From positions 3,906,001 to 3,970,000 of the forward strand of contig NZ_CP136600.1 of NCBI RefSeq assembly GCF_032911225.1: a stretch of 64,000 nt of DNA, in the 5' to 3' direction. The stretch is from Thalassotalea fonticola (GTDB taxonomy: Bacteria; Pseudomonadota; Gammaproteobacteria; Enterobacterales; Alteromonadaceae). A model generated the notes under the pieces. The model saw nothing but the letters and a program-made list of their open reading frames with translations, did no database searches and was not told where the DNA came from. The translations under genes and the position numbers were made by a program. Of this stretch, positions 37,053-46,382 are shown one piece after another. Position 1 is the first letter of the stretch. Every line of letters starts with the position of its first letter.

Positions 37053-37649
37053 GTGATGAGCTACGAGACTATTCCTGCTTTGATGATGTTTGCCTTTGCA
37101 TCATCAGTAACTCCTGGGCCAAATAATTTAATGCTAATGGCTTCTGGCGCTAATTTTGGCTTTAAGCGTACTGTGCCGCATGCTTTAGGGGTTGGCATTG
37201 GCTTTACATTAATGGTGTTTTTAGTCGGTATTGGCATTATTCAAATATTTGACCAATTTCCGTTAAGCTACGACATTTTAAAGGTCGCCAGTATTGGTTA
37301 TCTATTATATTTGGCCTATAAAATTGCCGGTGCTGGCTCGCCTGTAGATGATCAAAAACCAGACACTAAACCTATGACATTTATGCAGGCCGCATTATTT
37401 CAATGGGTGAACCCAAAAGCATGGACGATGGCCCTTACTGCGATTAGTATTTATGCGCCGACACAAAGCCTGCAAGCGGTGCTATTAGTAGCTGCAATTT
37501 TTGGTTTAATTAATTTACCATCGGTGAGCACTTGGGTAATGCTTGGTAAACAAATGCAAAAAATACTGACCAACCACAACCGACTTAAAATGTTTAATAT
37601 AACCATGGCAAGTTTATTGGTGTTGTCGCTATACCCAGTGCTAATTTAG
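37053..37649 (+). CDS. LysE family amino-acid exporter
   Basis: A 198-residue membrane protein with about six hydrophobic helices. The LysE/RhtB signature FASSVTPGPNNLMLMASGANFG starts near residue 14 (read as VTPGPNNLMLMASG); QWVNPKAWTMAL is the second conserved motif. It probably exports amino acids or related metabolites. A divergent Lrp-type regulator is adjacent. Confidence 0.9.
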   Translation: MMSYETIPALMMFAFASSVTPGPNNLMLMASGANFGFKRTVPHALGVGIGFTLMVFLVGIGIIQIFDQFPLSYDILKVASIGYLLYLAYKIAGAGSPVDDQKPDTKPMTFMQAALFQWVNPKAWTMALTAISIYAPTQSLQAVLLVAAIFGLINLPSVSTWVMLGKQMQKILTNHNRLKMFNITMASLLVLSLYPVLI

Positions 37650-37770
37650 TCTATGGAATTGATATAATTTTCAACGTTCCGGAGTCATTGAAATTGAGAG
37701 TAGATATTTAGCTAAACTTGGGGGCCGCAGAAACTTCGCTCCATGCTCTATCTGCACTTTCATACAGCCA

Positions 37771-37802
37771 AAAAAAAACCTAGCTAATAGCTAGGTTTTT
37801 TT
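37771..37802. terminator. Bidirectional terminator between lysE and rpmG
   Basis: CCTAGC and GCTAGG (inner bases can extend pairing) lie between a run of A and a run of T. It can end both the plus-strand LysE transcript and the minus-strand rpmBG transcript, whose stop is 16 bases away. Confidence 0.85.
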
Positions 37803-37817
37803 ATAGAAGATTATCAA

Positions 37818-37973
37818 TTACTTGATTTTAGCTTCTTTGTAGATCACGTGCTTGCGAGCTTTCGGATCAAACTTTTTGATTTCCATCTTTTCTGGCATAG
37901 TCTTTTTATTCTTATCAGTAGTATAAAAATGACCAGTACCTGCAGATGAAACTAAACGGATTTTATCGCGCAT
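37818..37973 (-). CDS. rpmG: 50S ribosomal protein L33
   Basis: A 51-residue protein reading [20 protein letters not shown] at the start and [17 protein letters not shown] at the end, which is L33. It lacks zinc-binding Cys, as does E. coli L33 (C-minus form). It lies 11 bases behind rpmB in the usual rpmB-rpmG operon. Confidence 0.97.
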   Translation of the reverse strand: MRDKIRLVSSAGTGHFYTTDKNKKTMPEKMEIKKFDPKARKHVIYKEAKIK

Positions 37974-37984
37974 GATTCAGTTCC

Positions 37985-38221
37985 TTAGATCTTTTCGCCA
38001 CGGGCACGGATATCTGCTAATACAGAATCAATACCATTCTTATCGATAATACGCATACCTTTCGGTGTTAAACGTAATTTTACAAAACGGTTTTCACTTT
38101 CTACCCAAAAACGGTGAGTTTGTAGGTTTGGTAAAAAACGACGACGAGTAGAATTCAACGCGTGAGAACGGTTGTTACCTACCATCGGTTTCTTGCCTGT
38201 TACTTGGCAAATCTTAGACAT
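37985..38221 (-). CDS. rpmB: 50S ribosomal protein L28
   Basis: A 78-residue protein starting [20 protein letters not shown], the L28 signature, equal in length to E. coli L28. A longer in-frame reading from 38281 would add 20 non-conserved residues and is rejected. It is the first gene of rpmB-rpmG, with a strong promoter upstream. Confidence 0.97.
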   Translation of the reverse strand: MSKICQVTGKKPMVGNNRSHALNSTRRRFLPNLQTHRFWVESENRFVKLRLTPKGMRIIDKNGIDSVLADIRARGEKI

Positions 38222-38303
38222 GTGAGTCACTCCAAAAAATATTTCAGCTCGAGCTTGTTTAAATCCCAAGGCCGTCGCCACGGGATCCTGAAAAAGGTCG
38301 CAA

Positions 38304-38332
38304 ATTATATATACGTCTTTTCAAATGATCAA
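38304..38332 (-). promoter_or_regulatory. Sigma-70 promoter of rpmB-rpmG
   Basis: Read on the minus strand, TTGATC (38332-38327) and a perfect TATAAT (38309-38304) are separated by 17 bases. It would start transcription about 75 bases before the rpmB ATG. It is in the right place and orientation for a ribosomal protein operon. Confidence 0.7.
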
Positions 38333-38486
38333 GCTTTATCGGCTACAAATTAAGCTGTTGTTTGTAATGGCCGCGATTATACTGATTTTTCGACGAGATC
38401 CCAATCTAAATTACGTTTTTATACAATTAATTTTAGTTAATGGGTTAAAAAACATTCATTTTGACTATTCTTATCGTAAAACGACG

Positions 38487-39158
38487 TTACATGTCGCCAC
38501 GTTCGGCTAGTGAACATGTTAAGTGACCAGCAATTATTATGTGATCCAGCACCCTAATATCAACTAATGCCAATGCTTTTATTAATCTTTGGGTTATTTG
38601 TTTGTCAGCCAGACTCGGCTCAGCAATACCAGAAGGGTGATTATGCGATAAAATAATGGCTGCCGATTTAAACTTTAACGCACTTTCTACCACTACCCTT
38701 GGATATACAGTGGCGGCATCGATAGTACCAAAAAATAATTTTTTAAAACAAATGATGTTATGTTGGTTATCTAAAAACAAAATAGCGAACACTTCATGAG
38801 GTTCGTGTTTTAATTCTGAGATCAAATAATCTTTAGTTTGACTAGATGAAGTTAAGCTTAAACCTTTAGTTAATTTTGCTGCTAAATATCGTCGAGACAT
38901 CTCTAGGCAGGCTTGTAATTGCACATATTTAGCTTTACCTAAACCGTATTGTTGGCAAAAGCTGTCACAGTCGGTAGCTAATACATTATGTAAACTACCA
39001 AAATGTTTTAGCAAGTGTCGGGATAATGCAACGACATCATAACCTTTTACTCCGGTGCGTAAAAAAATAGCCAATAATTCAGCATCACTTAAACTGTGGG
39101 CACCTAAAGACAGTAATTTTTCACGAGGGCGTTCTTGAATGGGCCAATCTTTTAACAT
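38487..39158 (-). CDS. radC: RadC family JAMM/MPN+ protein
   Basis: A 223-residue protein from MLKDWPIQERPREKLL. An N-terminal HhH-like region precedes the JAMM metal motif HNHPSGIAEPSLAD. RadC was once tied to DNA repair, but its function is unclear. I prefer ATG 39158 because the length then matches E. coli RadC (222); a longer in-frame reading to 39287 adds unrelated residues. It is divergent from coaBC, as in E. coli. Confidence 0.94.
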   Translation of the reverse strand: MLKDWPIQERPREKLLSLGAHSLSDAELLAIFLRTGVKGYDVVALSRHLLKHFGSLHNVLATDCDSFCQQYGLGKAKYVQLQACLEMSRRYLAAKLTKGLSLTSSSQTKDYLISELKHEPHEVFAILFLDNQHNIICFKKLFFGTIDAATVYPRVVVESALKFKSAAIILSHNHPSGIAEPSLADKQITQRLIKALALVDIRVLDHIIIAGHLTCSLAERGDM

Positions 39159-39345
39159 AAAACTGCTTCCTTGCAATTTGTGTAGTATTAAATTTACATA
39201 GTGGTATAACAGCGCACTGATAAATGTATGTAAATACTCACTAATAGTATTTAATCTACTATCCAATCCGTGGTATCTTATCGCCATTAAGACATAACAT
39301 GGTTTATATCACTATATAAGTCATTAATAATATTAGCAGGTGTAG

Positions 39346-40551
39346 ATGTTTTTACAGAATAAAAATATCGTTTTAGGCGTTACTGGCGGGATTGCTGCCT
39401 ATAAAAGTGCAGAATTAGTACGACGCTTAAAAGATCAAGGTGCCAATGTAAGAGTTGTCATGACTAATGGTGGTAAAGCATTTATTACACCACTTACACT
39501 TCAAGCTGTGTCTGGTAATCCGGTAGCTGATAGCTTACTTGACCCGGCGGCCGAAGCTGCAATGGGACATATTGAATTAGCCAAGTGGGCTGATTTAATT
39601 CTAATTGCCCCTGCAACGGCTAATACCATAGCTAGATTAAGCGCCGGTATGGCCGATGACCTACTAGCTACTATTTGCTTGGCTACTGCTGCACCTATTG
39701 CTGTAGCACCTGCAATGAATCAACAAATGTGGCATGCTATAGCTACTCAAGAAAATATGGCAGTAATCACTCGCCGTGGTGTTCATGTTTGGGGACCAGG
39801 CGCAGGTGAGCAAGCATGTGGTGATGTCGGGTATGGCCGTATGATTGAACCGGATGACATTGTAGAGCATTGCATTAAACACTTTAATACTAATCACTCT
39901 TTAGCCGGGCAACACTGGGTAATAACCGCGGGCCCTACTCGCGAAGCGATTGACCCTGTGCGTTATATTTCGAATCATTCTTCTGGAAAAATGGGCTTTT
40001 CGATAGCCGATGCTGCGCAAAGCTTTGGCGCAAAGGTCACGATAATAGCCGGTCCGGTAAATTTACCAACACCAAACAACTGCACTCGCATTGACGTTCA
40101 AAGCGCAGAAAATATGCATGAAATTGCTTTAGCACAGGCAGTAAATGCCGATGTCTTTGTTGCTTGCGCAGCTGTAGCCGATTATAAAGTGGCAAAAATT
40201 AGCGAACATAAGCTTAAGAAAACCAGTTCTAATGATGCCATGAGCATTGCGCTGGTAAAAAACCCAGATATTGTGGCTAGTATTACCGCATTAAAAGATA
40301 AACCCTTCACGGTTGGCTTTGCTGCTGAAACGCAAGATGTAGAGCACTATGCTAAAGGTAAACTGGTACGTAAAAATCTAGACATGATTGCCGCTAATGA
40401 TGTTGCCAAGCAGGGGCAAGGCTTTAATAGTGATGATAATGCTTTAAAAGTATTTTGGCATAATGGCAGTAAAGAGTTACCGTTAACGGCTAAAAAACAA
40501 CTTGCCGAGCAATTAGTAGCTTTAATCCATGACAGGGTGCAAAATGATTAA
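39346..40551 (+). CDS. coaBC: Bifunctional phosphopantothenoylcysteine decarboxylase / phosphopantothenate--cysteine ligase
   Basis: A 401-residue fusion. The N-terminal flavin CoaC domain (1-190) has [16 protein letters not shown], the active-site His in [11 protein letters not shown], and PAMNQQMW. The C-terminal CoaB domain has [29 protein letters not shown] and GFAAET. It carries out two consecutive steps of CoA synthesis. Its end overlaps the start of dut by 8 bases. Confidence 0.97.
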   Translation: MFLQNKNIVLGVTGGIAAYKSAELVRRLKDQGANVRVVMTNGGKAFITPLTLQAVSGNPVADSLLDPAAEAAMGHIELAKWADLILIAPATANTIARLSAGMADDLLATICLATAAPIAVAPAMNQQMWHAIATQENMAVITRRGVHVWGPGAGEQACGDVGYGRMIEPDDIVEHCIKHFNTNHSLAGQHWVITAGPTREAIDPVRYISNHSSGKMGFSIADAAQSFGAKVTIIAGPVNLPTPNNCTRIDVQSAENMHEIALAQAVNADVFVACAAVADYKVAKISEHKLKKTSSNDAMSIALVKNPDIVASITALKDKPFTVGFAAETQDVEHYAKGKLVRKNLDMIAANDVAKQGQGFNSDDNALKVFWHNGSKELPLTAKKQLAEQLVALIHDRVQND

Positions 40552-41014
40552 CGATCTCGATAAAAAGCCAATAAAACTAAAAATATTGGATCATCGGATT
40601 GGCAGTGATTTTCCGATGCCAAATTATGCCACGCTAGGATCGGCGGGTATTGATTTATGTGCTTGTATGGCTACAGAGTTAGTAGTTAAGCCTGGTGAAA
40701 CTCAATTGATTCCTACCGGAATTTCAGTTTTTATTGAAGATCCAAAACTTTGTGCCACTATATTACCGCGTTCAGGTTTAGGCCATAAACACGGTATAGT
40801 CTTGGGTAACTTGGTTGGTCTAATTGACTCTGATTATCAAGGACCATTAATGGTTTCATGTTGGAATAGAAGCCAAAAAAGTTACACTATTACTCCTGGC
40901 GATAGAGTTGCGCAATTAGTATTTTTACCAGTTGTGCAAGCTGACTTTGAAATTGTGAACAGTTTTGAAACAAGCAGGCGCGGTCAGGGCGGCTTTGGTC
41001 ATACCGGTAGTTAG
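40544..41014 (+). CDS. dut: dUTP diphosphatase
   Basis: A 156-residue trimeric dUTPase that removes dUTP and supplies dUMP. The five motifs are visible: [43 protein letters not shown], and the C-terminal Gly-rich arm [11 protein letters not shown] chose ATG 40544, preceded by AGGG, over ATG 40529 which has no ribosome site. It overlaps the coaBC end and precedes slmA. Confidence 0.96.
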   Translation: MINDLDKKPIKLKILDHRIGSDFPMPNYATLGSAGIDLCACMATELVVKPGETQLIPTGISVFIEDPKLCATILPRSGLGHKHGIVLGNLVGLIDSDYQGPLMVSCWNRSQKSYTITPGDRVAQLVFLPVVQADFEIVNSFETSRRGQGGFGHTGS

Positions 41015-41061
41015 GCTAACAAGCCAACGAAAAAAATTTATAAGTTAAGAAAAATAAAAAT

Positions 41062-41646
41062 ATGTCAGATAATAAAAAACCAAATCGTAAACAACAAATA
41101 TTAGAATGTCTTGCTCATATGTTAGAGACAAGCCCTGGACAGCGAATAACTACAGCAAAATTAGCTGGCGAAGTTGGCTTTTCAGAAGCGGCTTTATATC
41201 GTCATTTTCCTTCTAAAGCGCGTATGTTTGAAGGACTAATTGAATATATTGAAGAATCGCTATTTTCGCGTATTAATTTAATTCTAACGGATCAAAAAGA
41301 AACCATGGTGCGCTGTCATCATATTACCCATGTCATTCTAGTTTTTGCTGAGCGTAACCCCGGTATGAGTCGCATACTGGCTGGCGATGCTTTGGTTGGA
41401 GAGAATGAACGTTTACGTGTTCGAGTGCATCAGTTATTTGAAAAACTGGAAACACAATTTAAACAAATTTTACGCGAGCGTAAATTACGTGAAGGTAAAG
41501 GCTTACCCATTAATGAATTGGCCCTAGCCAATATTATTCTTGCCTTTTGTGAAGGAAAAATTAGCCAATACGTGCGCTCTGGTTTTGAGAAAAAACCAAG
41601 CGACAGCTTTGCTGAACAGTGGCAGTTTTTAATGTCAGGTTGCTAG
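41062..41646 (+). CDS. slmA: Nucleoid occlusion factor SlmA
   Basis: A 194-residue TetR-fold protein. [35 protein letters not shown] and the closing [20 protein letters not shown] are SlmA hallmarks. SlmA binds chromosomal sites and blocks FtsZ ring assembly over the nucleoid. It follows dut, as in E. coli, and is ended by a strong terminator. Confidence 0.95.
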   Translation: MSDNKKPNRKQQILECLAHMLETSPGQRITTAKLAGEVGFSEAALYRHFPSKARMFEGLIEYIEESLFSRINLILTDQKETMVRCHHITHVILVFAERNPGMSRILAGDALVGENERLRVRVHQLFEKLETQFKQILRERKLREGKGLPINELALANIILAFCEGKISQYVRSGFEKKPSDSFAEQWQFLMSGC

Positions 41647-41687
41647 TAGGCAGACTTACATTCAACTATAATATTGTTAAACACAAA

Positions 41688-41723
41688 TGGCTGATTATAT
41701 ATTTTATATAATCAGCCACTTTT
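41688..41723 (+). terminator. Intrinsic terminator behind slmA
   Basis: TGGCTGATTATATA and TATATAATCAGCCA are perfect 14-base arms around a 3-base TTT centre, followed by CTTTT. It ends the coaBC-dut-slmA transcripts 42 bases past the slmA stop. Confidence 0.85.
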
Positions 41724-41740
41724 ATATCTAAGAGAACATC

Positions 41741-43201
41741 ATGAGCGATTTAAGCCAATTATCACCGAGCAGTTTATGGCAAATTTTTGCCAATATTTGC
41801 AGCATTCCACATCCATCTAAGCACGAGCAAAAAATTTCGCTTTGGATCCAAAGCTGGGCCCAAGAGCAGGGTTTAAGTGTGAAGGAAGATGCTGTTGGTA
41901 ATTTATTTATTAAAAAACCAGCCACTAAAGGTATGGAAAGCCGCAAGGGTGTTATTTTACAAGCACATATGGATATGGTGCCGCAAAAAAATAACGATAC
42001 CAAACACGACTTTTTAACCGATCCAATTCGCCCTTACATTGACGGTGAATGGGTTACTGCCCAAGGTACAACCTTAGGTGCAGATAATGGTATTGGTTTA
42101 TCTTCGGCTATGGCAGTACTTGCCAGTGCCGATATAGTACATGGCCCATTAGAATTGTTGGTTACTATTGATGAAGAAGCGGGCATGAGTGGCGCTTTTG
42201 GTTTAGAAGCTGGTTGGTTAGATGGTGAAATTTTAATTAACACTGATTCTGAGCAAGAAGGTGAAGTTTACATGGGCTGTGCCGGCGGTGTTGATGCCAG
42301 TGCTACCTTCACCCTTGAGAACGAAGCTGTTCCAGCAGGGTATGAATCATTTAACTTGTCTATTTCAGGCTTAAAAGGTGGTCATTCAGGTGTTGATATC
42401 CACACCGGACGCGCTAATGCCAATAAATTGTTAGTACGTTTTTTATTGCAGGCAAGTAGAGAGTTTGGCATTCAATTAACAGAGCTTAATGGCGGCAGTT
42501 TACGTAATGCTATTCCACGTGAAGCAAATGCCAGTTTTGTCGTTGCCAGTGAAAATGTTGAAGCACTAAAAACTGCTTTTGGTGCTTATTTATCAACGAT
42601 TAGAGCCAATTTACATATTGTTGAACCTGATATTTCAATGCTACTTATTCAACCGGAAACGTTTGAACAAATGTGGACACAAGCTTGTCAAAATAAAATA
42701 TTATTAGCCTTAAATGGCTGCGTGAATGGTGTTGTTCGGATGAGCGATGATATTGACGGCGTGGTAGAAACCTCTTTAAATTTAGGCGTTCTGCGCTGCA
42801 AAGGCCCTAAATTTGTTGCTTTATGTTTGATTCGTAGTTTACATGATGATGGTCGTACTGAAACCGAAGAAATGGTTGAGTCTGTATTTACTTTAGCTGG
42901 TGCAAAAGTTGAATTCTCAGGTGCATATCCTGGCTGGAAGCCGAGTACCAATTCTGAAATTATGAATATTGTGCGCGACACGTACCAAGAAAACTTTAAT
43001 AAAATCCCTGAAATCATGGTGATTCATGCTGGTTTAGAGTGCGGGTTATTTAAAACTGAATACCCGCATTTAGATATGGTGTCTATTGGACCAACAATTA
43101 AATTTCCGCATTCTCCTGATGAGAAGGTTGAAATAGCAACTGTTGGCGAATATTGGCAGCTATTAACTGCTGTGTTAGCAAACATTCCAGAGAAACACTA
43201 A
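41741..43201 (+). CDS. pepD: Aminoacyl-histidine dipeptidase (peptidase D)
   Basis: A 486-residue M20-family metallopeptidase. LQAHMDMVPQK (metal His/Asp), GTTLGADNGIGLS (bridging Asp), TIDEEAGMSGAFGL (catalytic Glu pair) and KGGHSGVDIHTGRANA (dimer-domain His) are all present. It cleaves unspecified dipeptides such as X-His and Cys-Gly. It is monocistronic between two terminators. Confidence 0.96.
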   Translation: MSDLSQLSPSSLWQIFANICSIPHPSKHEQKISLWIQSWAQEQGLSVKEDAVGNLFIKKPATKGMESRKGVILQAHMDMVPQKNNDTKHDFLTDPIRPYIDGEWVTAQGTTLGADNGIGLSSAMAVLASADIVHGPLELLVTIDEEAGMSGAFGLEAGWLDGEILINTDSEQEGEVYMGCAGGVDASATFTLENEAVPAGYESFNLSISGLKGGHSGVDIHTGRANANKLLVRFLLQASREFGIQLTELNGGSLRNAIPREANASFVVASENVEALKTAFGAYLSTIRANLHIVEPDISMLLIQPETFEQMWTQACQNKILLALNGCVNGVVRMSDDIDGVVETSLNLGVLRCKGPKFVALCLIRSLHDDGRTETEEMVESVFTLAGAKVEFSGAYPGWKPSTNSEIMNIVRDTYQENFNKIPEIMVIHAGLECGLFKTEYPHLDMVSIGPTIKFPHSPDEKVEIATVGEYWQLLTAVLANIPEKH

Positions 43202-43225
43202 AAAATTTAAACCTTAGTAAAAAAC

Positions 43226-43251
43226 TCCCTGATTAAGGTCAGGGAATTTTT
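43226..43251. terminator. Terminator between pepD and yrfG
   Basis: TCCCTGA and TCAGGGA pair around a 6-base loop, followed by ATTTTTA. Runs of A on the left allow use in both directions, suiting the convergent genes. Confidence 0.8.
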
Positions 43252-43323
43252 ACTTTACCCGCGCAGCTATTGCTTGAGCTGTTTTTTCGTATCCCCGCTA
43301 TCATTTCATTTGCCTTGCTAAAT

Positions 43324-43998
43324 TCAATTTAACTCAAAGTTAGAGATATCATTTAGTAACACACTGTAGTCTGTAATAGCAGGGTATTCGGTAATTTCCC
43401 TGATCGCTTGTTTACTGTCAGGATTAGCTACTGCTAACAAATGCTTAATTCCGAAATCTTTAGCTGAGTCAAGAATGTTAATGCTGTCATCGACAAACAA
43501 GGTGTTAGCATTATCAAATCCAACATGTTGCTGTAACCGTTGCCATAATAATTGTGACTCTTTAGTAACCCCAAACTGATGGCAAGAAATAAGCTGATCA
43601 AAATATTTATTCAATTCTGTACGCTCAATTTTCAGGGATAAACTGTCTGGATGAGCATTAGTGACTAATATTACTTTGCGGCCAGATTGCTTTAACGCGA
43701 CTAAAAAGTCATGAGCATCTTCTCTTAACTTGATTAAATGCTGAACTTCTTTTTTGAGTTCAGTAATCGGCATGTTGGTTTGTTCAGCCCAATAATCTAG
43801 GCAATACCAAGAGATAGTACCTTCTACCTGTTGGTAACGAGATTTTAAGTATTGCTCTGCTTCTGCGATGGAAATGTTGCTGTGCTCGGCATATCTTTTT
43901 GGTAAATGCTCCATCCAAAAATGATTATCAAAGTGGAGATCGAGGAGTGTGCCATCCATATCAAGCAACACGGTATGAATTTTTGACCAATCAAACAT
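43324..43998 (-). CDS. yrfG: GMP/IMP nucleotidase YrfG (HAD family)
   Basis: A 224-residue HAD phosphatase. TVLLDMDGTLLDLHFDNHFW (motif I), SWYCLDYWAEQ, VTNAHPDSLSLK (motif II) and LFVDDSINILDSAKDFGI (motif IV) follow E. coli YrfG closely. That enzyme dephosphorylates GMP and IMP. I use ATG 43998 with AGGAAT upstream rather than a longer reading to 44052. It is divergent from nudE, the same partner as in E. coli. Confidence 0.92.
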   Translation of the reverse strand: MFDWSKIHTVLLDMDGTLLDLHFDNHFWMEHLPKRYAEHSNISIAEAEQYLKSRYQQVEGTISWYCLDYWAEQTNMPITELKKEVQHLIKLREDAHDFLVALKQSGRKVILVTNAHPDSLSLKIERTELNKYFDQLISCHQFGVTKESQLLWQRLQQHVGFDNANTLFVDDSINILDSAKDFGIKHLLAVANPDSKQAIREITEYPAITDYSVLLNDISNFELN

Positions 43999-44172
43999 GG
44001 ATTTATTCCTGTAAAACAACGGATTAATTGCGTATATTAATGACAATATCAATTAGCCTAATGCTAAATGGCTTTAATCGTATTGTAGATAGTGAACATG
44101 GTAGGCATTATTTACACGTAGTGAAAGCATTAGTTATCAAAAATTCCCCAAATGTGTTGTAGGCAAAAATAA

Positions 44173-44736
44173 ATGGATAAATCAACTAAACTTACATTAC
44201 CAGAGATACTTGCTTCAAAAGAAGTGGCAAAAAGTCGATTGGTTACCGTTGAACAAATTGAATTAAAGTTTAGTAATGATGAACTACGCAGTTATGAAAA
44301 AATTAAAGGTGCTGGCAGAGGCGCTGTTTTAATTGTTCCGATGTTAGATGATGACACTCTTATATTAATTAGGGAATATTGTGCTGGAACTCATTCTTAT
44401 CAGTTAGGTTTTCCAAAAGGACTAATTGATGCCGGCGAAGAGCCAAGTGAAGCTGCGAACAGAGAGTTGCAAGAAGAAATAAAAATGGCGGCAACGACGT
44501 TAACTTATGTGCATACAGTTAGCTTGGCGCCAGCATTTTTCAATGCCACTATGGAAATATTTATGGCAAGTGGCTTATATGAAAGCGCTCTTGAAGGTGA
44601 CGAACCTGAACCATTACAAATAGTACATTGGAAACTCAGTGATTATAAAAATTTATTAGCTCAACCTGATTTTACTGAAGCTCGCAGTATTTCAGCGTTA
44701 ATGTTAGTAAACGACATACTTAAGGGACACAAATGA
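44173..44736 (+). CDS. nudE: ADP compounds hydrolase NudE
   Basis: A 187-residue Nudix hydrolase acting on ADP-ribose, Ap3A and NADH-type compounds. The Nudix box is GLIDAGEEPSEAANRELQEE followed by IK, so the usual Gly near its end is Lys here. FFNATMEIFMASGLYES and LEGDEPEPLQIVHWKL match NudE. It overlaps cysQ by 4 bases and is divergent from yrfG. Confidence 0.93.
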   Translation: MDKSTKLTLPEILASKEVAKSRLVTVEQIELKFSNDELRSYEKIKGAGRGAVLIVPMLDDDTLILIREYCAGTHSYQLGFPKGLIDAGEEPSEAANRELQEEIKMAATTLTYVHTVSLAPAFFNATMEIFMASGLYESALEGDEPEPLQIVHWKLSDYKNLLAQPDFTEARSISALMLVNDILKGHK

Positions 44737-45560
44737 CAATAAGCCAAAGCTTATTAGATATTGCGATTGCTAGTGCCAAAAAAGCTGGTGTAGAAGTGAT
44801 GCGATTTTACCATAAAGGTGACTTTGAAAAATTCACCAAAGATGATGAGTCACCGGTGACCAGCGCAGATTTAGCCGCTAACAAAATATTGGAAGATGAA
44901 TTAGCACGATTAACGCCAGACATTCCAATTATATCTGAAGAAAGCACTTATTTACCGCTGGCTGAACGTGAACAATGGACTCGATATTGGCTATTGGATC
45001 CAATAGACGGTACCGGTGAATTTATTGCTGGTAGTGGCGACTTTGCTGTTAATGTTGCTTTGATTGAAAATGGTTGGCCTAAAATTGGCGTGATTCATGC
45101 GCCTGCGCATGAGATCACATATTTTGCTGAAACCGGTAAAGGCGCATTTAAACAAGACTCGTTGACTACAACAGCAATTAATGTGGCTGAATATGATGGT
45201 AAAAGAGCATTAAATGTTGGCGTAAGTCGTAGGCAAAAGCTTGCAGTAATGGGGCAATATTTGAATGATGATTATACTTATAATCACATTCCTTTAGGGA
45301 GTTGCTCTTTGAAAAGTTGTCAGATAGCCGAGGGTACTACAGACTGTTATTTACGAATAGGCCCAACGGGTGAGTGGGACACAGGAGCTAGCCAATGTAT
45401 TTTGGAAGAAGCTGGCGGTACGATATTAGATAGTGAATTAAATGCACTTTCTTATAACAAACGAGAAAGCTTAATGAACCCTGATTTTATTGGTCTAGGT
45501 AATCAAAAAATCAATTGGCAAGATGTTATTAAGCCACACCGCTGCGATCGCGACTATTAA
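44733..45560 (+). CDS. cysQ: 3'(2'),5'-bisphosphate nucleotidase CysQ
   Basis: A 275-residue inositol-monophosphatase-type enzyme that dephosphorylates PAP to AMP in sulfur assimilation. Metal-binding motifs are ISEES, LLDPIDGTGEFIAGSGDFAVN (Asp-Pro-Ile-Asp) and the C-terminal EWDTGASQCILEEAGG. It overlaps nudE by 4 bases (ATGA), forming a nucleotide-housekeeping pair. Confidence 0.94.
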   Translation: MTISQSLLDIAIASAKKAGVEVMRFYHKGDFEKFTKDDESPVTSADLAANKILEDELARLTPDIPIISEESTYLPLAEREQWTRYWLLDPIDGTGEFIAGSGDFAVNVALIENGWPKIGVIHAPAHEITYFAETGKGAFKQDSLTTTAINVAEYDGKRALNVGVSRRQKLAVMGQYLNDDYTYNHIPLGSCSLKSCQIAEGTTDCYLRIGPTGEWDTGASQCILEEAGGTILDSELNALSYNKRESLMNPDFIGLGNQKINWQDVIKPHRCDRDY

Positions 45561-45576
45561 TTTTATAGAGACTATT

Positions 45577-46161
45577 ATGAAAAAATTTATCAGTTTAATT
45601 TCCTTTTTACTTTTATTTGTAAGTTCATCAACTTTGGCAACTTGGCAGCTAGATAATGAACAATCGTTGGTCAGTTTTGTCAGTATTAAAAAATCTGACG
45701 TGGCTGAATCTCATCATTTTGACTCTTTAAAAGGGATAATTAAAAGTAATGGCGAAGCCCAAGTAAGTATTTCTTTAGCAAGTGTTAATACCGGCATATC
45801 AATTCGTAATGAAAGAATGCAGGGAATGTTATTTGAATCTGAACTTTTCCCAAAAGCGATAATTACGGCAAATATCGGCACTAAGCTTATTGAAAAATTA
45901 GCTCTAGGTGAAAGTTCTGAATTAATGTTGCAAGGGCGCTTAGAATTGCACGGCATGAAAAAGAGCTTACAAATACCAACTTATGTAACAAAAGTAAGCA
46001 ATACTAAGTTAATGGTAACAAGCATAAAGCCCGTGATAATTAATGCCAAAGATTTTGGTTTAGAAGAGGGTGTTAAAGAATTACAAAAAATAGCGTCTTT
46101 ACCAAGCATTAGTAATGCTGTTCCGGTTAATTTTGTATTAACTTTTATTCGTGAAGGTTAA
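45577..46161 (+). CDS. YceI-family periplasmic lipid-binding-like protein
   Basis: A 194-residue protein with a signal peptide (MKKFISLISFLLLFVSSSTL, cleavage near TLA). The mature YceI lipocalin-like barrel shows WQLDNEQSLVSFVSIKKSDV, VSISLASVNTGISIRNERM and LELHGMKKSLQIP. YceI proteins bind polyisoprenoids. I choose ATG 45577 because the longer frame from 45523 runs inside cysQ and would hide the signal peptide. It is 16 bases behind cysQ. Confidence 0.92.
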   Translation: MKKFISLISFLLLFVSSSTLATWQLDNEQSLVSFVSIKKSDVAESHHFDSLKGIIKSNGEAQVSISLASVNTGISIRNERMQGMLFESELFPKAIITANIGTKLIEKLALGESSELMLQGRLELHGMKKSLQIPTYVTKVSNTKLMVTSIKPVIINAKDFGLEEGVKELQKIASLPSISNAVPVNFVLTFIREG

Positions 46162-46382
46162 TCGGCTTGGTTAAATTGTTCAAACGGTAAAATATTTACC
46201 GTTTCATGAAGCTCAGAATACACTAAGACAATTTGTTTGCTGGCTAACTGAGCTTTAATTTGTTGTTTTTTTTCATCCAAAGAACATTCAAACTCACCAT
46301 AATCGGTACCTTCTCTGAAAATATAGTCTTCAATAATTGCGTTTAATGCTTCACTGCTGATTTGGTTAATATCGATAATCAT
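46158..46382 (-). CDS. yheU: YheU family protein (UPF0270)
   Basis: A 74-residue protein with the family core LNAIIEDYIFREGTDYGE and LVYSELHETVNILPFEQF. Function unknown. Its ATG overlaps the yheT stop by 4 bases, keeping the yheT-yheU order of E. coli. Its stop overlaps the convergent YceI gene by 4 bases. Confidence 0.92.
   Translation of the reverse strand: MIIDINQISSEALNAIIEDYIFREGTDYGEFECSLDEKKQQIKAQLASKQIVLVYSELHETVNILPFEQFNQAD

Noticed and set aside
37650..37770. Possible small RNA between lysE and rpmG
   Set aside because: About 120 bases with a terminator at the end, but no promoter-like sequence or conserved fold was visible.
38222..38281. N-terminal extension of rpmB
   Set aside because: It would add 20 residues not found in L28 proteins; the ATG at 38221 gives the usual 78 residues.
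39159..39287. N-terminal extension of radC
   Set aside because: RadC proteins begin at about MLKDWP; the extension has no family resemblance and runs through the probable promoter region.
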